Origin: a virus
Length of the DNA: 37,755 nucleotides
Virus record (IMG/VR): IMGVR_UViG_3300037516_000096
Location: 1-37,755 of that record
Direction: 5' to 3' (one strand)
Both the position numbers and the translations under genes were made by a program. A model generated the notes under the pieces. That model worked only from the letters and a program-made list of their open reading frames with translations. It did no database searches and was not told the origin of the DNA. Position 1 is the first letter of the stretch, and each line of letters starts with the position of its first letter. This document shows positions 7,394 to 17,100 of the stretch, piece by piece.

Positions 7394-8556
7394 TACAAAA
7401 CACCAATATTAAACCTAAACTCAACAAAGTTTGTGCTGTTAGCAGATTTGATAATTGGTCTTGCTTGTACATTCTTTATAACAGAATATCCGACTAGCCC
7501 ATAAAGAACATTTAGTGAGTCAGTATTTTCAATTCTCAAAGCGTCTAGTGCTACATAAAAATCAGATGATGGGTTATCATTTTGATCAAGAACACACACG
7601 CTAAATTTTACTGTATTGACCGCACTCCAAGAGAAAGACCCAGACTTTGTAAGTTCTTCAAGTTTCTTGTTAATTACAAAGTATCTATTTGTAGTGAAGT
7701 CATTAGATGCGTGACCTGCTGCATGTGTTATATCTACTTCAAACCTAGCATACTGACCAGTATTGTGAGCGTCTTCAGAGTCAAACTCTAGAAGAACCAT
7801 AACTCTTTTTGGATTTACTGTAGAATTTCCATCTTTGTTTATTACTGAAAATGCTAATCTTAGTTCATCTGTTGGTGACTGCTTATTTAGATCTATGCTT
7901 CCACCATTTAAGTGTATGTGTTCAGAGTTATATGTTGTGCCTGATAGAGTCCACTGCGGAACAATAGATAACTTTCCAAGTTGGCTTGCCTGAATTTTTG
8001 AAGAATTACCAGACATAAGAATAATATTATTTAAAAATCTACATCTTTCATTTCTGTCAAGTCTTGTGTCATCAGTAAATATTCTGTTATCTGCGTTTGT
8101 TTGAAAAACCTTTTCTGTTTCATTTATGGCATTATCCTCATCTGTTCCATCTAGTGGATCGTAAACAATCTTAATGGATGTTGCCTCTGTTTGTTTGTGG
8201 TATTCCCAGTTCTCGCTTTGAGTAAAAGAAAACAACACTCTACTGTCTAAAGACCCTGCAGAAGAGTTAGATCCTGCTGAGTATACTCCTACCTCTGTTA
8301 TTTCATATCTTTCGTCTGATGGCAGTTCTGCTGTTAATACAATTTTGTCATTTCCATCTTCATTTACAAATCCCCTGGAAATAATAGGAACTCTAAGCAT
8401 CTCAAAGTCTAAAGATTTCTTATCTGAATAGTCTCCAAAGTCATCTACCGTATCTAGTGGCTTTGCTCCGCAGCCTACTGCAATATAAGAAGCGTATGCG
8501 GGAGCCTGGCCAATAAGATATTTGGCTATGATAGACTTTCCTTTTTCTGTAATCAT
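7393..8556 (-). CDS. Minor tail protein with tail-fibre-type N-terminus
   Basis: A 387-residue protein. The first 40 residues (ITEKGKSIIAKYLIGQAPAY, then ASYIAVGCGAKP) match the N-terminal segment common in phage tail-fibre and baseplate wedge-associated proteins, followed by EMLRVPIISRGF and a beta-rich domain (EITEVGVYSAG). The C-terminal 200 residues look like a carbohydrate-binding or jelly-roll domain (RFEVDITHAAGH, FYVALDALRIEN). The ATG overlaps the upstream stop (TAATG). It lies between the hub and the fibronectin-like gene, consistent with a tail-tip or adhesin attachment protein. Confidence 0.65.
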   Translation of the reverse strand: MITEKGKSIIAKYLIGQAPAYASYIAVGCGAKPLDTVDDFGDYSDKKSLDFEMLRVPIISRGFVNEDGNDKIVLTAELPSDERYEITEVGVYSAGSNSSAGSLDSRVLFSFTQSENWEYHKQTEATSIKIVYDPLDGTDEDNAINETEKVFQTNADNRIFTDDTRLDRNERCRFLNNIILMSGNSSKIQASQLGKLSIVPQWTLSGTTYNSEHIHLNGGSIDLNKQSPTDELRLAFSVINKDGNSTVNPKRVMVLLEFDSEDAHNTGQYARFEVDITHAAGHASNDFTTNRYFVINKKLEELTKSGSFSWSAVNTVKFSVCVLDQNDNPSSDFYVALDALRIENTDSLNVLYGLVGYSVIKNVQARPIIKSANSTNFVEFRFNIGVL

Positions 8557-9050
8557 TATATTGTCCCCTCATATATTGTACCACTAAGTCTGTCCCCAGA
8601 AATTAAAATTTGAATATCAATCTGTTCATCTGGCTCAAGATTTACGACCTCGATAACAAGATCTCCGTTAGCATTAAGGTATACGGTCTTACCTCCTGGG
8701 CCAGTCCCAACTGCTGGCAAAGACTTTTCAATCTTTATAGGGAAATTTTTAAATATAGTAACAGATGTATCTTGCAGGTTAAGAATATTTTGTGGGTTGT
8801 ACTGCAAGTAAAGACTGCTTATGTTTTTAATTGGTTGGTATGAAATTGTTTGACCAGATATTAAATCATTTCTGGACAAAGTGATAAGTTCATGTCCACC
8901 AATATCTTCAAAGATTAAGTCTGTCATCAATTCAACAGGGATTACTTCGTCTTTAAAAATAAATAGATCTGGTGTAGCGACCTTAACTGCTGGGTATGCT
9001 GCAGATGTGCTGTTATTGGAAGGTTGTGGAGATGTTGCTTCTGTTGACAT
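8556..9050 (-). CDS. Minor tail-associated protein of unknown function
   Basis: A 164-residue protein with a Ser/Thr/Pro/Asn-rich N-terminal 20 residues and then a beta-rich body (LIFEDIGGHELITLSRNDLI, SLYLQYNPQNI, DIQILISGDRLSGTIY). I do not recognise a family. The start has a GAGGTGG Shine-Dalgarno about 4 nt upstream and a TAATG overlap with the hub gene, and it ends in another overlap with the tail-fibre-type gene. By position it probably bridges the hub and the distal adhesins. Confidence 0.6.
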   Translation of the reverse strand: MSTEATSPQPSNNSTSAAYPAVKVATPDLFIFKDEVIPVELMTDLIFEDIGGHELITLSRNDLISGQTISYQPIKNISSLYLQYNPQNILNLQDTSVTIFKNFPIKIEKSLPAVGTGPGGKTVYLNANGDLVIEVVNLEPDEQIDIQILISGDRLSGTIYEGTI

Positions 9051-12000
9051 TAGACCACCTCACTCAAGTATAGCGTCATATCTGGGCCCTTTTCTGATTT
9101 TGAATACTGAATACTGTAAACAATAAATCTATCGTTGCCACCCTTATTGATTCCATTTTCAAAATAATCAACCTTTACGATATCTCCAAGTTGTACTGTT
9201 GGCAATGCAAAAACTTTTACACCAATGCTTCTTCTTGGCTTCATTATTTTTGATATTGTCCACTTCATCAAATCATTTGCGTCATCCTGTGTCTGAACGT
9301 ATGGAACATTTAAGTTGAAATCTTTTTTGCCGTAAGTCAGCCTGCTAATTTTTATGTCTTCATAGTCTTTCTTTGCTTTGAGCGGTGATTCTATCACTAC
9401 ACCATTACTAATATTTGGATCTGCTAAATTAGAAAGTTTAGAAAAATACTCATCTACCTTAAGAGAGTTTTGAGACTGCTGAGTAAATGTTACGCCCTGA
9501 ATTCTTAAGTAGTTTCCAGAACTTGAGTCTAAACTTAGGGCTGTATCTGTTGAGTTGAATACCATAAACTCTGCTCCATACGATCCCGCTCTAAATCCAG
9601 ATACGGTATAACCCTTCAGGCTATTAAATGTTGGAGACATTTTTGCATAAAGTGCAGGCCAAGCCTTATCATATCTTACATTAAATAAAGATGCTTCACG
9701 CATGATTGTTCCAAATTCCTCAAAATATATATTATGTGATGGGGAGTCTGAAGATTCTATGCCAGACAGGTATGTTGATTGAACAATACCACTCATTGAA
9801 TACTTTCTAAAAGATTCATTGACTGTTACTTGTCCGTCATCAAATATTGAATTTACTGGTGTGCTTAGCGCATAGGCAGTATTCTTTGAATAGTTGTTGG
9901 AAATAGCAAAGACATTTTCAAACATGAGCCTAGATCCGCCTCTTACAAAAAGAGCCATATTGTTATGTATCGGAAGAGGAGAAATATCATCCACAGTTTT
10001 TATCAGTGTGTTATTTATGTAAAGGAAAAATCTTCTAATAGATCCAATATCCTGATACTCTACAGATAAGTCATAGACGGTTGGATTCTCTTCTGCTGCT
10101 ACTCTGTACTGACCAACAAAGTTGCCATCATCAACGGTTATGTTTGTTAATCCTTCCCAAAGTTTTACTGGTACGGCATTGCTTCTAGCATCTTTTAATA
10201 TTTTATAAAAGAAAACATTGTTTACATTTGAATTTTCTTTATTTGTTAAGCCAGATGATCCAAGTGCTGCAATCTCAAAATAATAACCATTGTTTGTTGT
10301 TGGGTCTATTAGTACTGCTATACCACCACCACCGCCAGATATACTAATACTCTTTGAAGGGTCATCTCCTGGTATTACGTAGTATGTTGAATTTCCCGTA
10401 GCACTTTGACTGGAGTCAGTGCTGTTTTCTATTTTTCCAACAATTCTTACTCTTGTTCCAAAATGTGTAAACTTGTTTGAAAGTTTTTTGTAAACATATG
10501 AAACAAATTGGTTTGGAGTTGGGTATGTCGTCAGGGAAGGACCACTAACTACTAGTGCAGAAGACTGAACTGATCCACTCTGTGTGCTTTGTAGTGTATT
10601 TGCAACTGACTGATCTATGTATGTAGAGGATAAGAAATTTTTAATAACTCCATTCCTTGTTGTTTTTTTAGCAAGTTCATTACTTGTTGATGGAGTTCCA
10701 ACAGCAGGTGTTCCAAGATCAACGAATGCTGTTAGCCCTGCTGCGCCTTGCGATAATCCTTCTGCGCTTGTTGGAAGTTCTGAAGCAGATGAATTAAAAA
10801 GAATGTCAGATTTCATTGTGACTCCACGAAGATTTGCGTTGTCATACCAATAAGGGTTTAGTCCAGCACTATGAGAAACAATTGGTGTTCCAAATTGACC
10901 TCTACCATGCTTAGCAACTTCACCATTTCTTAGTCTTAAAACTCCACCGACTTCTTCGTAGTTTGGCTCAGAATAGATTCTTACAGATCCAGTTGGGTAC
11001 ATCTTTCCGTTAAAAGGAACTTTTGATAGGTAAGAAGAATATTCTTGAACATCTGTAATCCAAACATTGCCAATTCCTGCAACATTGTATTCTACTGCAT
11101 CATACCTGATAATTTCTCCATTTGCATAAAAGTATCCGTTATATCTTGTTATCCAGTATACGGCTTCTCCAAAATTCATTGTGTTGTTTTGTAATGCACG
11201 ATTTACAACAACTGGCTTTTGATCTGAAAGATTTGAGTTTAACGGTATGGCTGCTAACAAGTACGATGACTGACTTCCTACTTGACCGTTTGAAGACTTT
11301 AGATTTTCTTCCCCCGTTACTTCCCATAATAAAACTGGTTTGTATATATATGTTCTGTCATAGTCAATAAGCATTGACTGATTTACAGAAGGGATAGATC
11401 TTTGAATAGACCTAGATGTGTACGTAATTGATCCATCATTATATGGTTGCGTGTCTTGTGTTGTAAACTCAATAATATTAGCAAGTTTGTTATTGGTATG
11501 AAAATTATTTATGATTCCGCTTTTTGCCTGATCCTTTGTTCCGTATAAGGTGATATCGGTTTCTCTTTCAGTTAAAGATGGCATAATATAATTTTTGCTC
11601 ATTGTGATAAAGTTATTGTATTCATCAAAGAACATTGCAGTTTGTGTAGATATTGCTATATCCTCTAGAACCTGTGCAACGCTTGTATCTGGTGGTATGA
11701 AGAAATATGGTATAGTCATTTCTTTTTCTCCCGCAACTCTGCGGAATGTATAGTTTGAAAAACCAGTAGAATCAAGTAAGAGAGATATTGCAGAACTAGT
11801 AGAGACATTAGTCAGTAGCATTTGTGGAGCAATAGAAGACTCTAAATGAAAGAACATATCTCTTAAAGTAATATCTGCAGTTTTATCTGAGTTTGAAACT
11901 TCTGGGAATGAATCAGAGTACATTGTCTTTATTGGAATGTAGTAATCGTATCCTCCAAGATCAACTACTATATCATAAAACTTAAACTGTATATTTCTAG

Positions 12001-13387
12001 AAAGATAATTTCTGATAATGCTGTTTGGATTTATCTCAGAAAAAGAATCATCAAAATCAAAAATCTTTAATTTACCTGTAGAGGCTAAAAGTTGTCCTAC
12101 TGGTAGCCCACTGATTCCTAAGTCTGAAGCGCTCTTTGTTACAGAGAAGTCAGTAACCCTGTCAGTAATATTAGAAGCAAGTCTTGGAGATATTTCAATA
12201 AGGTCGAATGTTGTATCTACCTTTGTCATTGTGTCTACAACTATTCTGATACCCCGAATATTTTCAAATTCACGATACTTCTTTGAACTCTCAGAAGTGG
12301 AGGTATAATAACTTGGGTTTGTAAAGTCTGTAACAAAATTTGTTAGTCTTGAAGTTTCATCTTCTGCAAGTTGCCACCCGTATGAGGGAACGAATGTCTC
12401 ATAAATTCCATCATTCCAAATATAAAATCTTCCAATTTCACCAGGGTTTTCAATAAGCAAGTAAGCATACCCGTCAATATTTTTATCGGGAAGAACATTG
12501 GTTGAAGATATTGTTTCGGCAAATGCAAATATTTTTTTATATTTATCTGGAACCTTTAGGCCATACATTAATTCTACATATCCGTCGGGACCAATGATAG
12601 GCGATCCATCTGGTCTTGTTGTACTTGGATTAAAGGATATCGTGTCTACCCAATTATTATTCTTTAATGTTTGGATCTTCCACTTTTTTGGTGTTGCTTT
12701 ATTCGAATCACCGTAGAATGGATCTAGAAATGTTTTGCCATCCCAACTAAAAGAGCCAAGATTTATATCTCCTATGTGGGTCTGCATCTTTACAACAATT
12801 CTGTTAGTTGGAATATCCTTCTTATAAACTACAAAAGGAACTGTGTCTTCTATAGAGTTTTGTCCGTTGACTAGGTTATTTGCAACACCATACTCTACGC
12901 TATCTTCTTTTCTATAGGATGTCCAATACTTAAATGGATCTTGTCTATCTGCCATGTAGTATCTTGGTCTATTCGCCATGCTAACATTTGAGTGGTGAAT
13001 ATATGATTTAGCACTAAACCTTGCTTTGTTGATTCCAGATCTTGGTCTAAACTGCTTAAAGCAATCCTCTAAAGAATATATTGTTTTAAACTTTTCTTTT
13101 TTTGTTAATATAGTTGTTGGAATATTTTCATTTTCTTCATCTAAACCACCATCAATTTTTACATCAGAATCTGTTGCGTCTGTGTAATATCCTCCATCAT
13201 CATTCATATCAAAAGTGTTTGGCAATAAGAAAAACTTTGATTCTGGCTGAGTTGGTCTGTATCTGTAGTTTCCAATTTTTTCTATGTTGGACGGGATGTT
13301 CATATTCCATTCAGCAATAACTGCAGAACGGCTTCTGATTGTTTGAGACTCTTCTAGGTGTTTCTGAAGTTCTTCATTTTTAAACAT
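9050..13387 (-). CDS. Tail hub / large minor tail protein with inserted LamG-like domain
   Basis: A 1445-residue baseplate or tail-tip protein. Residues about 390-650 look like a tail hub core: SEINPNSIIRNYLSRNIQFK, DITLRDMFFHLESS, then IPYFFIPPDTSVAQVLEDIA near 562. The last 60 residues (LPTVQLGDIVKVDYFENG, then SKSEKGPDMTLYL) are the usual C-terminal beta module of siphophage hub proteins. Between them, about 970-1165, is a concanavalin/LamG-like stretch (NGYYFEIAAL, DLSVEYQDIGSIRRFFLYIN, ALFVRGGSRLMFENV). It follows the distal-tail gene with a TAATG overlap. It probably forms the central ring under the tape measure and carries a sugar-binding outgrowth. Hub identity is inferred from motif pattern and position. 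Confidence 0.75.
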   Translation of the reverse strand: MFKNEELQKHLEESQTIRSRSAVIAEWNMNIPSNIEKIGNYRYRPTQPESKFFLLPNTFDMNDDGGYYTDATDSDVKIDGGLDEENENIPTTILTKKEKFKTIYSLEDCFKQFRPRSGINKARFSAKSYIHHSNVSMANRPRYYMADRQDPFKYWTSYRKEDSVEYGVANNLVNGQNSIEDTVPFVVYKKDIPTNRIVVKMQTHIGDINLGSFSWDGKTFLDPFYGDSNKATPKKWKIQTLKNNNWVDTISFNPSTTRPDGSPIIGPDGYVELMYGLKVPDKYKKIFAFAETISSTNVLPDKNIDGYAYLLIENPGEIGRFYIWNDGIYETFVPSYGWQLAEDETSRLTNFVTDFTNPSYYTSTSESSKKYREFENIRGIRIVVDTMTKVDTTFDLIEISPRLASNITDRVTDFSVTKSASDLGISGLPVGQLLASTGKLKIFDFDDSFSEINPNSIIRNYLSRNIQFKFYDIVVDLGGYDYYIPIKTMYSDSFPEVSNSDKTADITLRDMFFHLESSIAPQMLLTNVSTSSAISLLLDSTGFSNYTFRRVAGEKEMTIPYFFIPPDTSVAQVLEDIAISTQTAMFFDEYNNFITMSKNYIMPSLTERETDITLYGTKDQAKSGIINNFHTNNKLANIIEFTTQDTQPYNDGSITYTSRSIQRSIPSVNQSMLIDYDRTYIYKPVLLWEVTGEENLKSSNGQVGSQSSYLLAAIPLNSNLSDQKPVVVNRALQNNTMNFGEAVYWITRYNGYFYANGEIIRYDAVEYNVAGIGNVWITDVQEYSSYLSKVPFNGKMYPTGSVRIYSEPNYEEVGGVLRLRNGEVAKHGRGQFGTPIVSHSAGLNPYWYDNANLRGVTMKSDILFNSSASELPTSAEGLSQGAAGLTAFVDLGTPAVGTPSTSNELAKKTTRNGVIKNFLSSTYIDQSVANTLQSTQSGSVQSSALVVSGPSLTTYPTPNQFVSYVYKKLSNKFTHFGTRVRIVGKIENSTDSSQSATGNSTYYVIPGDDPSKSISISGGGGGIAVLIDPTTNNGYYFEIAALGSSGLTNKENSNVNNVFFYKILKDARSNAVPVKLWEGLTNITVDDGNFVGQYRVAAEENPTVYDLSVEYQDIGSIRRFFLYINNTLIKTVDDISPLPIHNNMALFVRGGSRLMFENVFAISNNYSKNTAYALSTPVNSIFDDGQVTVNESFRKYSMSGIVQSTYLSGIESSDSPSHNIYFEEFGTIMREASLFNVRYDKAWPALYAKMSPTFNSLKGYTVSGFRAGSYGAEFMVFNSTDTALSLDSSSGNYLRIQGVTFTQQSQNSLKVDEYFSKLSNLADPNISNGVVIESPLKAKKDYEDIKISRLTYGKKDFNLNVPYVQTQDDANDLMKWTISKIMKPRRSIGVKVFALPTVQLGDIVKVDYFENGINKGGNDRFIVYSIQYSKSEKGPDMTLYLSEVV

Positions 13388-14112
13388 TATACTTCTTCCA
13401 AAGAAAGAGAAACATTCCAGAGATCGTGCCCACCTGAACGTATTGGCTTACTGTGGTCTATGTCTCCGCCAGGAAGTGTTTCATACCCTGAAACAAATGC
13501 CTGACCTCTTTTTGAAATTGTATAATCAAACTTAGAAATATAAACCTCTACAATTTCATTATATTGATTTAGGTGTCCATAGGCTGCATTATCATTGCCA
13601 AAATTATTGTACTTATCGTAGGCCAAGAACATCCAGAAAGATCCAGTATGATTTTCATACCAGTCAAGCAGTTCTCCTCCGCCTGCTCCACCATCTACAG
13701 TGTACTGCTGAGGTGGTGCTGCAGGGGTCCCTGAAGCCCCTATAAGCGTACTTTTACCTGTTGTGGTGTTAAAGTCTGGCCTTAGTCCAAAAGCCCTTGA
13801 AGGCAGTTCATCCCATGAAAAATCAAAGTTCATCTTATCAGCAATATGGTATGAACGCATATGGCCATTAATCATTCTTTCTCTTTTTTCTATTCGGTTT
13901 GGAGTAACCTTGATCTCAGATCTGTTGTGGTCTGAAAGAATTAAAAATTCATCTATTACAGATGGGTCAACAACAGAACCTGGGTCTTGTCCGATTTCAA
14001 GACCATTTGGAACATAGAGACCATTTACAAGAGTGCCAGGATTGTTAGAAAACAAAACAGCCTGTGGACGACCATACTTTCTTCTACCATTCATATATGC
14101 TGAAGTAGCCAT
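13387..14112 (-). CDS. Minor tail protein, distal-tail position
   Basis: A 241-residue protein directly after the tape measure, where siphophages place the distal tail (Dit) protein. The N-terminus is basic (MATSAYMNGRRKYGRPQAVL) and the middle has FDFSWDELPSRAF and a Gly/Ala/Pro-rich loop (TPAAPPQQYTVDGGAGGGE). The C-terminal part is beta-rich (VEVYISKFDYTISKRGQAF, LWNVSLSLEEV), which suits a ring-forming adaptor. I cannot confirm the Dit family by eye. Its start overlaps the tape-measure stop (TAATG). Confidence 0.65.
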   Translation of the reverse strand: MATSAYMNGRRKYGRPQAVLFSNNPGTLVNGLYVPNGLEIGQDPGSVVDPSVIDEFLILSDHNRSEIKVTPNRIEKRERMINGHMRSYHIADKMNFDFSWDELPSRAFGLRPDFNTTTGKSTLIGASGTPAAPPQQYTVDGGAGGGELLDWYENHTGSFWMFLAYDKYNNFGNDNAAYGHLNQYNEIVEVYISKFDYTISKRGQAFVSGYETLPGGDIDHSKPIRSGGHDLWNVSLSLEEV

Positions 14113-17100
14113 TAGATTCTAGTCCCCCTTATTTTTTGTGAGTCTATCTGCTTAATTTGTGCAATGACAGTTCTAGCAATTTGATCTGGGTTTGCATCAG
14201 ACTTGACATTAACACTTAGGTTATAATTATACACTGAATCTCCTACGCTTGTGCCTGAATTAATTGCTTTCATTTTTTCAACCCCATAAGAATTAACAGC
14301 GTACTTACTCATTACAAATTCCCCTGGAGTTAACATTGCTGGAACTGTGTCAGTTCCTCTTGCAAATCCACCTTCTGCAAAATATTTAGGAACTAAACCA
14401 CCAGAAGACATACCAACGAATCCACCATATCTTTTTGCTAGACCCTCTGCTTTTGCAGCATTTTGTAATCTTTGTTTTTCAAGTGCTGCTAATCTTGCTT
14501 CTTCTTCTTTTGCTAATCTTTCTGTTTCTGCTTTTGTTTGTAGAAGTGCTGCTGCTCTAAGGTTTACTTCTGAAGCAGAATCATTTGTCCCTCCAGTTTT
14601 TGTAACTGGAACGGTAGAGCCATAATATCCCTTAACCCAACCTTTATTATCATCCCAACCATAATCTCCAGTAGGCTTATATGGCTTCTTCCATCCACCC
14701 CTACCGTCAGAAACCCATGCTGCTCCTGGTGCCTTAGTTGGATCTGGCTTACCTGCATTTGGATCTGGCTTACCTGCATTTGGATCTGGCAAACCAAGTG
14801 CTGGACCATAGGTAGTAACTATGTGCTGTGTTATAGTTATAGACTTATCTTTAATATCATCATAGGATGACTTAATAGAATCCCAGGCTCCCTTTATTGT
14901 TCCAGAAACCGAGTTAACTCCAGCAAGTGCTGTTGCAAGATCTCCCTTTGCAAGTTTTTCTGCAGCCTGTGCAGCCTTTAGTGTTAGGTCCCACTGCTCT
15001 CTTGTTTGACCCTGAATAATTCTATTTCTGTCGTTATCACGTATAGAGTTTGCAAGTAAATCACTTTGCATTTGAAGAGGAAGCATCTGGTCATTAATTG
15101 CCTTAAGTTTGTTTTGTTGATCTAGTAATGTTCCAAATGTAATCTTAGCAATAGCATCTGTCTTAACTTGGATCGCATCAAGTGCTATCTGTCTAGATTG
15201 CTCTAGCGCATATATAGAGTCTTGGATTTCAAGAATTTGTTTATCTACAGCAGCCTTTTTGAGTTCTAGGTCGTAAGTCTTTTGGCTAATGTCCCACTGC
15301 TCTGCCTCAATTTCTTTCTGAGACTTTCCGCTGACGCCACCACGAAGACCTCCCACTTCGTTTTCTCTTGCCTTTTGCAAAGCATCTTGTGCATTAGTTG
15401 CATAGTTTGCTGCATTAGATGATCGCATTTCTTGTACTGCTTTTGCTGCTGCTGAAATATCTCCTTGAGAAAGAGCATCTGCCAAACCAAGTTGTTGTTG
15501 CTGCTGACTAATAATTTGTTGATTAATTTCTGCAACTTTTGTGAGGGCTTCTTGTTGTTTATCATATTTTTCATTAATTGCTTCTGCAGCCTTGTTCATG
15601 ACATCTAAGTCATGAGATAGTACTGCAGATCTTTCTTGTAAAGCCTGGATTGGTCTAGTAAAGTTAAGTTCAGCACTTCTTGTTAACTTATCGATCTCTC
15701 TTTGTTTCTTTTCAATTGGTCTGGTAAAGTCTTCTTCAATCTTTCGTTGATCTGCCTCAACTTCCTTTTGCATGTCATCAATCTTAGACTGAGTTAGGTT
15801 AATAGCATTTTGTGCAATCTTAGACTGATTGTTTAGATCTTCTATCTTAACTTGAAGACCAGCAAAAGTGTTTCCTTCAGCATTTGTTAGCGTGTTTTCA
15901 TCAATCATTTTGTAAGCATCAAACATTTCTGCTGCTGCATTTGCAGCATTAATTATCTTTTCTTCTCTTGTTTGAGTAAACACAATTTCAATAATTTTTC
16001 TTTCTGGTATATCTTCTATCTGTGAAAGCAAATGATTAAACTCATCCTGAGCATCTTTTGCAAGAGTACCAAAGTTATCCATTCCGTTAATCAGAGTATC
16101 TAGCATTGCTGGGTCGGTGATGGCTGCACGTATTGCTTCTGCGCTCATTCCACCATCCTGCATCATCTTTACAACTTCTGGAATTCTCTTTTGATTATCT
16201 GCAGTCTTCTGCAAATCCTTTTGTCCAGCAACTGCTCCGTTGATCTGGTTTCTAATTCTTGCCTGCTTAGTTAGAGCAGCATTTGTTTCTAGTTCTGCTT
16301 TTGTTACCTTACCTGTAGCAATAAGAGTCTTATAGTTTTCATCTGCAAGCATTGTCTGAATATCTAGTTCATCAAAACCAAGAGCAAGCAGTTTTCCTCT
16401 TGCTGCAATTTCCTGCTTTGCCAGAGTTACAGATTGAAGTTGTGCCTTATTGTAATCTCCAATAATAGCCTTCTTATATCCCTGCTCCATATCTCTACCC
16501 TTTTGGGTGAGAACAGTATCTCCTGCCTTAAACTTTTGATACTTTGTAACCATCTTGCCAGTTTCAGGATCTACCTGAGTATACTTTTGCTTACCTTTTT
16601 TCTTTTTTACATCTGCAGCAGTTGCTGTATAAGCAAACTTCTTTAAGTCTTTTGTGTCAAGGCCAGCAAGGTAGTCTGTAAACTGGCTAGTCTGGCCCAT
16701 TTGAATTAACTGTTGTTCAAGACCCTTAAACTTGTTTCCAATAGCCTTACTTCCAGTTGCTGCAATTGCTCTTTGAAGTTCTTTAAATCCACCTGCTGCA
16801 TCGATAGCAGAGTTACGAACATTTCTAAGACGCTTATTTAATTCATCGTAAGTTGTGTCTCTTTCTGTTGTAGTCGTTGTAGTTGTACTTGTTGCACCTT
16901 TTACTGGAATGGTTGGATCTAAAAGATATGCTAAAGAATCTACTGTTCGTTCTGGAGCGGCTTTGGACAAGTACTTGGTAATATATGTTGCTAGTTTTTC
17001 TTGATAATCTGCATCTGTCTCTTTTGCTCCCTCCAGCCATAAAAGAGTTTTTGCTTGATTTTCTGCTTCAAGTTTTAGGATTTCAGGTTTCATTTGTGTT

